NCBI GenBank assembly: GCA_946803715.1 | Contig: CAMPET010000261.1 | Span: forward strand, 11,239-42,302 | Direction of reading: 5' to 3' | From: Beroe ovata | Taxonomy: Eukaryota; Ctenophora; Nuda; Beroida; Beroidae | DNA length: 31,064 bases | Shown here: positions 9,729 to 19,671 of the stretch, one piece after another | Position numbering within the stretch: position 1 is the stretch's first letter | Layout: each line of letters opens with the position of its first letter | Position numbers and translations under genes: made by a program | The notes under the pieces: model-generated | The model's database searches: none | What the model was told of the DNA's origin: nothing | The model's input: only the letters and a program-made list of their open reading frames with translations

Positions 9729-12700
9729 ATGGAACTAAGACACCAAATTGGAATCGGGATATCAATAACATTCAGCACAGCACTGATCCTTTACCTTTAC
9801 AACAAGATCTCTACACCTAAACCCAAACCTAAACCGAGCAGAGGACATGAATTAATTGCCAAGTTCAATGCCAGACCGACTGCTGAGGACATTAGAGCCG
9901 ACAATGAGTCCAAACAACAAGGGATTGATGAGCAAATTAGCGATGGACTAGGGATGTATTCTGATATGAGATATCCAGCAGCTACAGACTCGGGGATTTT
10001 GTCTGATGAACCGGGCGGAGGCGAGTGTCAAGAGTTGGACGAAAAAGAGGAAATGTTGCCCGTAATATCAGAGTCACAAGCACACCGTGTTACCAATGCT
10101 ACTGCAGCAGTTGATAAAACTGGGGGGTTCGGTGTCGAATCTCAGGGAGAATCTCGTAATTCTGTCTGTGATTCGTCTGAAGAATCAGATTCTGCTACTG
10201 GTAACTCTGGAACCGTAGCAACTAGTGAAGTACCAACAATAGCGACAAATGGAGCAGCAAATATTGCAGCTAGTGAATCATCAGCTAGTGAATCATCAAC
10301 CAGTGTACCAGCTACCACATCAACTAGTGAATCAGCAACTAGTGAATCAGCTACCACATCAACTATTGATCTAGCAACCAGTGACTCAGCAACCCTAGCA
10401 ACACGAGACTCATCAGCCATAGCAACCACCTCAACCAATGGTTTAACAACACCTGTCTCAGCTGCTGTGACCAACAATGGAATATCTGGTGGATTACCGA
10501 CTACTCAGGAATTCGTTAGAAACGTTGTCAGGTAAACTATCTGTTGGCTTGTTGCCAAGTCATTGTTACTAGATGAAATTATCATTGAGTGTAGGATTGT
10601 CACGTACAAATTTCCCTCCCTCAGAGCAAAAGACAGGGTTGAAATGAGTCGGAAGCGCTCTGACACCGAGATTATCCAGCAGATATTTAACGTCCCTTCC
10701 AAGGCAGTCGGTTAGTCTTTTACCATCTTACTATTCTTCCGATGCAGTAAATCAGTGGCCAGGTATCACCGTTATTTCCAATTCGGTTGTATTCGCATGA
10801 AGGTGTAAATCTCATAACTGGTGACCTCATGCTATCTGATATTGTATGCTCATTCAATTGGCTGAAACACCTGCAAATTTCATTATCAAGTGTAGCATAC
10901 GATATTCGAAAATACATGTGTTGTTGCATCATGCGGAATCATGGTTATGCCAAATGCTCAGGCAAGATTATTGGGAAGTTATGATTTCACCAAATGCCTA
11001 GGCAAGATTATTGGAAAGTTATGATTTCACCAAATGTTCAGGCAAGATTATCGGGAAGCAAGGTGCAAGTATAAAGGGGGTACAACGTAAGAGTGGGGCT
11101 CGACTTCAGTTTCCCAATAATAGAGACAGGAATGCACCCACACAGAAACTGTTTGTCTCAGGATCTCTTAGACAGGTATATAAGCGGGTGTGTGACGTAT
11201 GGTTATTATATTCCGAGATTTTTTGTTTACTTAAGAACTACTTCCGGCTTTTCGTATATCAACTTGCTGGAGTTATGCTAAAATAATTATTGAGTACTGA
11301 GGATTCATAACGTCCTTCAGTTATCAGAATTTCACGAGATTATCTGCATTATGCCCGTATTTAGGTTGAAGAAGCAGTTGGTATGTTGGTTAGTCTTATG
11401 CCGTCTGACTCACTGTGTCACGATCTAATCTCTTGGACGCCCCAAATAGCTCTGTCTGGTTAGTGTCATGCTGTCATTCTTCGTGTCACGATGATTTCAG
11501 GCTTTTCCAGACTATGATGTCTAATTATTTAGCATTTTATCTCCGATTTCACACTACTAACTATCCAATTTGGCAGGTGACCTTCACCCAATGGAACTGA
11601 TCGATAACACAGTGTGTATTGGTCGTATCACTCACGTTACCAGTCCAGATAGTGTCTGGATACAGATCTGTCGAGGTGTCACTGGAACTGATTACCTGTC
11701 CATGCTGTCAACATTGACAGACAACATCACTGAAACACTGGGCAGGTATGTTTTGGCGGGTAATATGACAATATGTCCAAAGAGGGTCTTCTTTGCGGGT
11801 GTTTGCGTAACGCGCGGTATCATTTTCGTGTGTACTTACCTTTCTGAGATGCCGCGCGCGCATGCAGACACGCCGTGCGCGCGGGCTTTAAAATGTGAAT
11901 CACGCGTACTTGGAAGCGAGCGAAATGAATGGCTGTCAAGTTCATGATCAATTATCTAATTATAGACCCTTTTCAACTAACTATTGATATCATTAACAGG
12001 AAACTGTACGATTTGAAAAGTGCCCTTATCCCGACAAGCACGATCAAAGAGGGCACATCGTGCGCAGTAATGCTGGAGGGAAGGGGGTATCGGGGTACAG
12101 TTATATGTCCTGGTACACCAGGTAACGAGGTGCATCAGGTCAGACTGGTGGACTTCGGTACCCCTCACACATTCACCGAGCTTTTTAACCTCAAGTTAGT
12201 GGCCGTAAATCAATCCTGCAATTTTTCTTGCCATTTCTCTCTACAATTTCTCTTGCTTCTGACTCTTGTCCGATTAATGCAGTATGTACTCAATTGATCC
12301 ACTATTTCAGCTCCTATTTCTATACGATGCCAGCATTGGCTGTTCAGTGTTCTCTGGCACACATAAGCAAACTCCAAGGAGATCCCATTTGGCCCGAAGG
12401 TAGGGAATACCCCTCGAGATTATGATTCCCTTTATATTGAGTGACGAACACATTTGTATTGCTAACTCACGATAAGACATGAACATCATGTGATAATGGG
12501 ACTATACTAGACCTGAACACACTGACACAGGCGCATCTGAGTACCTTGAGGAGTCGTTAGCGGAGTGTTTTGTAAAGATACGTGTAGTCGATACAAGCTC
12601 TTCACCCGCAAAAGTGGAAATCTACACAGAGCCAACGGACGCAATCAAGGTACTTAACAGATTAAGTATTGAGGGTTTAAGCCGTCTTTGCTGATTTTGG

Positions 12701-12841
12701 TGGAATTTTGCATCAATGCTCCCTATTTTAGGACATGACCGATGACCATTAGTGAACCCACTATAACATCACCGTCCTCAGAGTACAAAGTACGTGAATA
12801 GGGAACTGGTATACGATGGGTATGCTTCCTGGGTAGACTGA
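9729..12841 (+). CDS. TDRKH: TDRKH/Papi-like Tudor-KH protein (piRNA pathway)
   Basis: Nine exons, 9729-10531, 10625-10710, 11042-11175, 11365-11458, 11577-11745, 12000-12194, 12311-12399, 12531-12649 and 12782-12841, give 582 residues. An N-terminal hydrophobic segment (about 7-24, IGIGISITFSTALILYLY) precedes basic residues, as in the mitochondrial outer-membrane anchor of TDRKH. A Ser/Thr/Ala-rich linker with SATSES-type repeats (about 140-250) leads to one KH domain (about 274-350) with the GKQG loop at 301-304. An extended Tudor (eTud) domain follows: VWIQI, EGRGYRGTV (455-463), VRLVDFG (476-482), MPALAVQCSLAHI and NRELVYDGYASW. TDRKH binds methylated PIWI proteins through Tudor and promotes 3' trimming of piRNAs on mitochondria. 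Vertebrate and insect members have two KH domains; only the second-type one is visible here. An acceptor-like ATCGACAG/GT directly precedes the ATG. Confidence 0.88.
10952..11061 (+). repeat. Triplicated splice acceptor and KH-exon start, 40-bp period
   Basis: Three copies of CAAATGYYYAG/GCAAGATTAT lie exactly 40 bp apart, so possible exon starts are 10962, 11002 and 11042. Only the third runs on into KQGASIKGV. The first two encode G-K-I-I-G-K-L and then TGA. The spacer TTATGATTTCAC is identical in both units. Splicing to the third restores the KH signature VGKIIGKQG. Confidence 0.95.
11790..11935. repeat. CpG-rich intronic insert
   Basis: A GC-rich stretch (ACGCGCGGTA, CCGCGCGCGCATGC, CGTGCGCGCGGGC) interrupts the otherwise AT-rich intron of the TDRKH-like gene. 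Its composition resembles the MITEs elsewhere, but the ends do not match families A-E and no target duplication was found. Confidence 0.5.
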
Positions 12842-13979
12842 TACTCTGGGGATGAACTTCTCGGATTCAAGTAATCTATGTCCCTTGAACACATCAGTTT
12901 ATGATGACGAATTTGGTTTTCCTTCCCCAAGGTATTTGATGGGCTTGCTTTTCTCTGGCCACACTCTCCGATAAGGCGTATATTTGATGTAGAGGAGTTT
13001 TATTATTTGTTTGAGCTGACTCTCCCATGGAACGAGTCGTACGTCGGACTTATTTTATGAAAGTAGCTTTTCACAGTTACTTGGGTATTTTAACGATGTT
13101 TATTTATTTATTTATCCATGTTCTCAGCTATACTTTTTTAATATTTAATAACACACCATACCCGATCTAACACTGTACTCAAACACTTTGCTAAATGACA
13201 TTAATGGGTCAAAAATACTGATTGATGCCATGTCATACTCATGACACCACAAGTTCAAAAAGAATAATCTACAGTACTCCAGGTTTTTGGTAATACCAGC
13301 AGAATGAGACTGTGAAGGGTTGAGTAAATATTGTCCCAGTTCCCCGTTTTTCTTCAATAAAGAATCTACTCACGATATTACAATTCAGGCAATAATACAG
13401 ACACACGCGGTGCTGTAGCTTGATGAGACTTCTCGGCCAGCAGTTGGTAATGGGTAGAGTTTCATATCATAAGATGCGCATCACAGGGTAGTACCATGTA
13501 GCAGATGTAATAATGTAATAAGTATTGCGTCGCACAATATATCCATTATAAGGTATATTGCGTAGCGCCACTTTCATGTTATTCTGTCAGTGGCGTACAT
13601 TTATTGATTGATATCTACTCATTTGCCCCACCGCATTACTTTCCACCAATTGTTTATACCCAGCGTTGTATAGACACACTTCGTGACGCACGTGTGTCTT
13701 TCGTACGCTTTTCATTACCGTGTGACCTAGTGACGTGGCACTGTGACGTCACACGATCAGCCACATGACAAAGTTATACAAAGTTTTCCGGTGTTTAAAG
13801 TAATTTTCCTCCTAGACCGCGACGTGCGAAGTGGCTAATGGCTATAGTATATGGCTAGCCATATAGCTGCACACACACACACGTATATTATTGACACATA
13901 TATTCTCACACAGCTCGACACATCATAATATAGCGAACTGAACGTTTCTTTGAGCGGGTGATTGCAACACGTATGTAAC
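12842..13979. other. Intergenic region with poly(A) signal and putative promoter
   Basis: Downstream of the TDRKH-like stop there is an AATAAA at 13356-13361. No exon is convincing. Between 13640 and 13979 the region becomes CpG-richer and holds CACGTG (13689-13694) and a perfect CRE-type palindrome TGACGTCA (13744-13751), both upstream of the next gene. A pair of ATTGCGT words in near-inverted arrangement lies at about 13524-13570. Confidence 0.55.
13744..13751. promoter_or_regulatory. CRE-like palindrome
   Basis: TGACGTCA is a perfect consensus site for CREB/ATF-type bZIP factors. It lies 229 bp before the ATG of the next gene, next to GTGACGTGGC and an E-box. Function is inferred from sequence and position only. 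Confidence 0.45.
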
Positions 13980-14182
13980 ATGGAGGTGGGAAGGACATCA
14001 GCATCAACGCAACCCTCAACCGCGGCCGACATTGCCAATAAATGGGACACTACTTGTCAGGTACTTGACAGTTTGATTTCTTCACGTGTCTCTCTCTTCC
14101 CTGTCCTCTATTGATTCTCCTCTAATTTCAATTGTGACGGCTCGACATATGTGTGTGTGTGTGTGTCAGTGTGTGTGTGTCA

Positions 14183-14245
<63 letters not shown>

Positions 14246-16491
14246 TGTGTTTGTGTGGGTGTGTGNNNNNNNNNNNNNNNNNNNNNNNNNNNNNNNNNNN
14301 NNNNNNNNTGTGTGTGTGTGTGTGTGTCAGTGGCACGTGTCGCAAATCATCCCTGATCCAGGGTTTCACTTTGACATTGACCCCATAAAATGTTTCCCTA
14401 GCTACTGGGAGTTTAATGCCACTATCTTTTCTGTTTTTCGTCGGTTTCCCTTGCCGCCTGACATAAAATTGAATGAACCGTATCTCCAATGAGAATCATG
14501 CCCAGTGAGATTGGATTTGGCACGTTATTCAGTGGCATCATATTCCTCTAGGTCGATAGCATGGAGCGAAAACGAGAATTGACGAATGCAAGCAAAAACC
14601 CGGGCAAAACTTCTTCAAAAACTGCCACCAAAACGCCGTCTAAAACACCGTCCAAAAGTTCGCCTAAAAACCCTGCCTTCATAAAGAGGGGCACGTCAGT
14701 CCATCCCTTGGGTCATTCTGATCAGAACCAGGTTTCAACAATTTACTTCCCTCTGTACCCTCTGCTTTGTTAGTTTAGAAATAGCAAATAGTAGGAAATA
14801 TGACAGATTTTCACTTTCCCAGATAAACACAAGTGGCAGAGACAAGACAAAAACACTGCAAGTCCACAAGAACTACGGGAGCAATGCAAACTTTGGAGCT
14901 CCGAAGCCCAAGTACGGCCGGTCGGATGACGCCAACTTCACGAAGACAAAGTGTGATGATACGTCTCTAAAGATGACAACTACAGCTGTGATAAAACATA
15001 CTCCTAGCCCGTGCTGGGCTATTATCAAGGGGTAGGTTGGCAGCTTGTTCCTTTGCAACATCTTGCATAGGACTAGGAGCAATTTGCATTTTGCAATGGG
15101 CCATTTAGAACACGCACCTAACATTCAATCAGTTGATTCACATTTGATACACATCAATCACTCGAGAATTGTAAACAGCTACCAGCTTCATCAGGGAGAA
15201 TAGCCTAGGGGAGAGAGTATCCAAGTTCCTCACCAAGGAGATCAGCGAAAACTGGTCACATCGGGCGGAAATCGTCGGTGAGTCCCTGACCCCAATACCG
15301 GTAGGGCCTACCCCCGATCCCCTGCCCTATTTCGTCCCAACCAAAAATTCTGCTACCTATCCCAAACCCTTATCCAGTCCTGTTGTTTATGTCACCCCTT
15401 CGCGTGTACCAACTACCCATTCCCCTATGACCAGATTGTGAACCACTGGGATTGGAGGAGTGGAGTGACGATCACAAGACTCAGTGGCTCCATACCAGGA
15501 ACACAATTCCCACCGCCTACTCCATCACCTACCCTTCCCCTGATGATAGGAGAAAACAACTACTTGATATCATGGTATATTGCCGGAATTCGAGTTCATT
15601 CCGTTTTGTCACCATCCCGACTCGACCCCATTACATATTGACACAGTTCCCACCTTGACAGCTTACACCACTATATCACTACCACTATATCACTACCAGT
15701 ACCACTATCGTACCCCTACCACTATCGTACCACTGTTAAGTGAACAGTTGTACACTAGAAAAACGTTCAGCGACCACAGTAAATGCTGACAAGTTTCTCA
15801 ATCTTGACACCAGAACCCACCTCAGAAAACGATGGACGAGGCTGAAGGACTGATTCTCGTGACGGGCGAGTTTAATCTCCGTCTACCCGCCACTGTTACT
15901 CTTCTCTTCGAGAGTCTCCCTCAATCGGTGTACTTCGGCAAGCCGTGTGCCGTTGTCTGCTACTCGCCCGGCGTTTCATCGGGGCGCCGCGCGGGCATTC
16001 AAGCACGTGCATTTCTCGGGGAGATGTCCTGTCTGACCATAGGAACTATTCTAGCACTACCTCAGGTGGGTTTTCCAATAGTCATTGACCATGTCCATTG
16101 TTCAGAGTCTCACGCACAGTAGTCCCCTCACCACTCTCCCCTCACCACTCTCCCCTCAACACTCTCCCCTCACCACTCTCCCCTCACAGTAGTCCCCTCA
16201 ACACTCTCCCCTCACCACTCGGCCCTCACCACTAGGCACTCACCACTCGGGCCTCATCACTGGCGGGTGGTGAGGGGTGAGTCACCATGTCTGACTACTC
16301 TGATCGCTATCTCTCACCACCAGGTTCACCTCACCATTGATACGGAGGGGAACTGTGAGAAGGAGGAAGTTAAGCACCAACTCACCAGCTTCCTACATCA
16401 TCTTACCTGGTACAGCAGTGCTCTGTCCTCATATCGCAAGAAATCACCCTTCCCCAACAAGTTCTATAACACTATCAATGATGACAATTAG
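13980..16491 (+). CDS. Unrecognised 373-residue protein
   Basis: Seven exons, 13980-14060, 14552-14731, 14823-15031, 15186-15277, 15435-15574, 15814-16065 and 16324-16491, join in frame with good splice sites. The first 130 residues are basic, Ser/Thr/Lys-rich and probably disordered (TKTPSKTPSKSSPKNP). From about residue 150 the chain looks folded: FIRENSLGERVSKFLTKEIS, ISENWSHRAEIV, EEWSDDHKTQWLHTR, LILVTGEFNLRLPATVTLLF, YFGKPCAVVCYSPG and a Ser/Trp/Tyr-rich end. I could not name the family. No signal peptide or membrane segment is evident. The first exon (27 codons) is the least certain; an ATG inside exon 2 (14561) is an alternative start. Exon 6 has a second in-frame acceptor (ctcag/aaa) 12 nt downstream. 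The 491-bp first intron contains the microsatellite and N gap. Confidence 0.7.
14150..14329. repeat. TG microsatellite with 43-N assembly gap
   Basis: (TG)n with TCAG and TTTG interruptions on both sides of Ns at 14266-14308. It is intronic. Open frames of repeated Cys-Val here are repeat artefacts. Confidence 0.95.
15662..15738 (+). repeat. CACTATATCACTAC-type minisatellite
   Basis: Degenerate tandem units of ACCACTATATCACT and ACCACTATCGTACC lie in the intron before exon 6 of the unrecognised gene. Confidence 0.7.
16120..16280 (+). repeat. 14-bp minisatellite CCCCTCACCACTCT
   Basis: About ten degenerate units (CCCCTCACCACTCT, with CAACACTCT and CAGTAGT variants) fill the last intron of the unrecognised gene. 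They end with an inverted unit, GGTGGTGAGGGGTGAG, that could pair back with the array. Confidence 0.85.
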
Positions 16492-16917
16492 TGCTCCTCA
16501 TGATACACGTCAACGCGTCTCGTGGTGTGAAATCACGCGTGAGACACTGCCCGATAGTAAGTCTCGGTTTATGTGATTTTTCACGACTTCACATTATGAC
16601 AATACGACATTGCCACACGATAGCTAAGAAATAGACCGTAGATACTACTAAAAGTAACAGTTATCAATCGGAGAATCATAATCCTATGAATATTAGTTGA
16701 GTCGGCAATCAACATATACCTAAGTCATAAGATTTTGGGTGGAAACTAGTTCCAAGTCTTATATAGCGCCAGTGGCTGCGATGTCACAGTGACCATTGTA
16801 TGAGTATTTTTCTCTGTGTGTGTTTGTATATAATCCGCTGTTATACTTCCTCATGTCATGACCTCGTCTTAGTTCGCAGTTCTGAAAAGCGAGAACCTAG
16901 TTCTCACTTCTGTTGGA
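16492..16917. other. Short region between convergent genes
   Basis: This separates the stop of the + strand gene (16491) from the stop of the - strand gene (16918). AT-rich; no repeat, exon or clear poly(A) signal was recognised. Confidence 0.6.
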
Positions 16918-18020
16918 TCATTCCTCGTGATATGACGAGTTCTCTACACATATGCGGTCTCCACTATAGTTCGCATCGTAACCACTGTGGTTGCCATGGT
17001 GATGGACACTGTGGTTGTCATGGTGACGGACACTGTCATTGTAACTTGTGTGGGCGAGAAGTGAGTCGATATCGGGTTGGAGTGTATTGGCGCCGCTCTG
17101 TCTAGGTCTAGACAGAGCTGTCCACAAATCCTGCAGCTCCTCCAAGATGTCTGATATGTCGTCCTCAGGGGGAGAGGAAACGAGTGTCACGTTATGCAGT
17201 GGGTGTCGCGTGGTGTGTTGCGTTGCTATAGCAACGTTATGTTCGTGTTGCTCATTCTGTTCTGTGGTTGCTATGGCAACATGGCGCTCACTTCTTTGAG
17301 TGGTCTCCATACTTGAGTTCTCATTAGTGATCCTGTCAGTTGTAACAATCCTCAGTGCTGTGCCAGCAGCTGTTATCACATGTCCAGAATCAGTGGTTGA
17401 TAAATCCCAGCTTACTCTGAAACATTAGGGGGCTTGTGCAATGTTTGAAAATTATGTGATTATCACAGGACATAAACATTTGACGTACTAGGGACATAAT
17501 TAAGTCTTCAATTAATTGTGGCCACCACAAATTGGTCACACGGCAACATAACACTGGTTTTCTAACCTGTCACAGTGTGATATCCCTTTGATAGCTGCTA
17601 GTGTCTCGTCAACAAATACAGATAATCCTGCAGCTTGGTTTTTATGTTGCTTGTTGCTAGCAACTCTCTGGCGGTAAGGACAGTATCGATCAACCCGAGC
17701 TCTTCGACCCTCCATCATTGCGCACTGTGAAGTGTGATACTCAGATCAAATATGGTCAAATATTATGGTCATTGATCAACGATTTCTGGCAAAGGATTGT
17801 CATAGAAATTGCACGTGGTAAAACCAAAACGGCCGCGATCTAGGTACGTGTAATGATACACCTGCTTCCAGAGACGACTTTGAGCAGGGGTATGGGATTG
17901 GGGTGTGTAGTTACAGTGGAGCAACACAAAAAATGCGAGTAATATGAGTACGATTATCGAATAAAACCCTCCAAAAATTGACAAGTGAAATGAACTGGTA
18001 CATGAATTATAACCACGCAC
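16918..18020 (-). CDS. Unrecognised single-pass membrane protein, 5' end uncertain
   Basis: Minus-strand exons 18020-17781, 17724-17567 and 17416-16918 join in phase to about 298 codons. Introns are 56 and 150 bp with sites atc/gttgat, cttcacag/tg, gacag/gttaga and gtttcag/ag. Near the N-terminus is one hydrophobic helix, LSIFGGFYSIIVLILLAFFV, then NYTPQS and a Cys-containing stretch (TTCNFYDNPLPEI, CAMMEGRRARVDRYCPYRQR, ISHCDR). The last exon is Asn/Ser/His-rich with VAIAT written twice and SVRHHDNHSVHHHGNHSG, which comes from a tandem DNA repeat. NYT and several NxS/T sites would suit an extracellular or luminal C-terminus (type II). No in-frame ATG exists between the upstream stop and the hydrophobic segment; 18020 is a GTG, so a first exon is probably missing. 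No family recognised. Confidence 0.6.
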
Positions 18021-18261
18021 ATAACATATTGCGAATTAAGTGCAACTGAGCTAACACGATACTTTTGTAAATGTAAAACACACGTATTAATTTCACGAGC
18101 TTTTTTTCTCAGCTAGGAGGGTCGAGGGAGAGCGATAAACCGTGTAAAATCTATAAGAGCTGGGGATAATGATCAATTATCGAGGGCTATTAGGGAAGAG
18201 TGCGCCAATCGCAACACGATACTGGAAATCATTAAACTGTGGGTAGTTTTACAGTTGCCAA
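18021..18261. other. Upstream region with a possible short + strand exon
   Basis: A strong polypyrimidine-acceptor-like GAGCTTTTTTTCTCAG ends at 18112. One frame near 18160-18242 reads NDQLSRAIREECANRNTILE, which is protein-like and is followed by gtagtt and a 61-bp intron-like stretch with CACTAAC before gcgcacag (18303). It would connect in frame to the hydrophobic reading frame of the next feature, but stop codons upstream in all frames leave no clear start. Confidence 0.3.
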
Positions 18262-18477
18262 ATGTGTAACACTAACAACTTAGATGTGCACACGTGCGCA
18301 CAGATATTTACCACAGTGATAGCTATCCTATTACGGCTGGTTGTGTTAGTTTTTGCGACTGCAATGGAAGTTCTGCTTCTTCTTCTACTTGTAGGTGTAT
18401 CCCTAACAGTGACATTGACAGAGAGAGAGGAAATGTCAGAGTCTTGGTGTCAGGGTGTCTGTTCATCACTGCATTAG
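18262..18477 (+). CDS. Possible small membrane protein or terminal exon
   Basis: ATG-initiated frame of 71 codons. It has a long hydrophobic run (IFTTVIAILLRLVVLVFATA, then MEVLLLLLLVGVSLTV) followed by an acidic and Cys-containing tail. It may instead be a last exon starting at 18304. The composition depends partly on CTT/CTA-rich DNA, and there is no homology I can name, so this is only a candidate. Confidence 0.25.
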   Translation: MCNTNNLDVHTCAQIFTTVIAILLRLVVLVFATAMEVLLLLLLVGVSLTVTLTEREEMSESWCQGVCSSLH

Positions 18478-18630
18478 CATAGTAGAGATTGACTTCCGCA
18501 TTTAAGGGCGGAATCTTAATTGCGTGGAACCGACGGTAGATTAAGATAGAAACTCTACAGCACACACGTATAACTATACTTATAGAGGATGTGGTGACTG
18601 CTGAACCGGCCCTCTTGGCACCCCTTATAG

Positions 18631-18713
18631 CCCCCCCCTCTCTCCTTCACAATGGTGTACTCAATTAACATGTGCGTGTTGGAGAGCACACGCACAGCAA
18701 TACGGGGGGGGGG
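18631..18713. repeat. Nested palindrome with C8/G10 outer arms
   Basis: C8 (18631-18638) and G10 (18704-18713) bracket an inner hairpin, TGTGCGTGT (18671-18679) against ACACGCACA (18688-18696). It is a likely strong secondary structure with no coding role seen. Confidence 0.7.
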
Positions 18714-19044
18714 TGAATAGTCATTATAACGGTTGTGTGAGTGGTGTATTATAATTGCTGTGGTGGTGTGCAATATTGTCCATACAGTGTGAGGAGGAGT
18801 GAGGACGCTATTCGCTAGCTCTAAATGGGCACATTGCAGTGAGGTGTCAAATATGACTTGGAACTGCAAAGTTGCTTTCATTGAATTGCGATGGACCCCA
18901 TTAAATAACACGGTGATCTTGCCCATGCCCCAATCTTCGAATTGTTAAGTTCAAAGTTACGTGTCAGGATGAGCTATAGGTACTTCAACTTGATCATTGA
19001 TCGGCGGACGATTAAGCGGAGCCAATGCCATGGAGTACAACTAC

Positions 19045-19265
19045 ATGCTCAGGAGGGTCACAGAATTTTATCTCTGAAAAATAGAATTTGACCCTTCTGA
19101 TCAGTGATCCATATAATTATACCGATATAGATTAAGATACGTGGATCGCAGAGTTCACCTTAGGTGACCCTCCTGATCCACGTTCGCTTCTCTGGGGTCA
19201 AGTCGAAATTCGATGACCCTCCTGATTCACCTTACTCATTACGCATGGATCAGAAGGGTCACCCA
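19045..19265. repeat. Cluster of five TGACCCTYCTGAT motifs in both orientations
   Basis: Three forward copies (starting about 19089, 19165 and 19214: TGACCCTTCTGATC, TGACCCTCCTGATCC, TGACCCTCCTGATTC) and two inverted copies (AGGAGGGTCA at 19051, GGATCAGAAGGGTCA at 19247) lie within 220 bp. The outer inverted pair could define a mobile element. Confidence 0.75.
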
Positions 19266-19319
19266 AATCCAATTTGGCCCCAGGGATTGGGAAATGGGAA
19301 GCTGCGCGTAGCTCCTTTC

Positions 19320-19413
19320 TTGTCAGATTTTATCTGACCTCAGTTATCTGACCTCAGTTTCTCGATGAAGGCGCGCGCGCGAGAAACAGGTCAGGTAACA
19401 TGACATCTGACAA
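19320..19413. mobile_element. MITE family A, copy 3, with perfect 9-bp target duplication
   Basis: Termini are TTGTCAGAT and ATCTGACAA. The flanks GCTCCTTTC (19311-19319) and GCTCCTTTC (19414-19422) are identical. The flanking sequence is an inverted family B copy. An internal ATCTGACCTCAGTT is duplicated. Confidence 0.9.
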
Positions 19414-19422
19414 GCTCCTTTC

Positions 19423-19670
19423 TACAAATACAATTCTACGACTACTCCGACTAGGACTTTTCAGTTCACTGAGTAGAACGAACAGGCAGTGCAGGCGGCG
19501 CGCAATGCAATGTCCGCGTCAAACGTTCGCACACTGCACAGCTTTCGATGAAGGCGCACGCACGCCGCGTAGTCGCGCACCGCCGTACCGTGACGCGAGA
19601 AACAGAGGTCAGATGAAATTGTTCCCGCGCTGCGTGACCCAAATACTCCGCGCGCGCTGCGCGTCCTTTC
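19423..19670 (-). mobile_element. Inverted family B copies, degenerate
   Basis: Reverse-complement family B words are seen: ACTTTTCAGTTCACTGAGTA around 19457-19476, and GTTCCCGCGCTGCGTGACCC around 19621-19640 with CAAATACTCCGCGCGC. A GATGAAGGCGCACGC stretch resembles the family A interior. At least two overlapping B copies are present. Confidence 0.65.
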
Positions 19671-19671
19671 T

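Noticed and set aside
11011-11286. 91-codon frame starting inside the KH region as a separate gene
   Set aside because: It is the TDRKH-like KH exon plus intron read-through; true exon borders are 11042 and 11175.
14086-14492. Cys-Val repeat open frames
   Set aside because: These are translations of the TG microsatellite and the N gap.
16120-16280. CRISPR-like array
   Set aside because: It is a short minisatellite without spacers, inside an intron of an animal gene.
18555-18926. 123-codon minus-strand frame
   Set aside because: It spans the C8/G10 palindrome, has no ATG-linked domain and no splice-linked neighbours.
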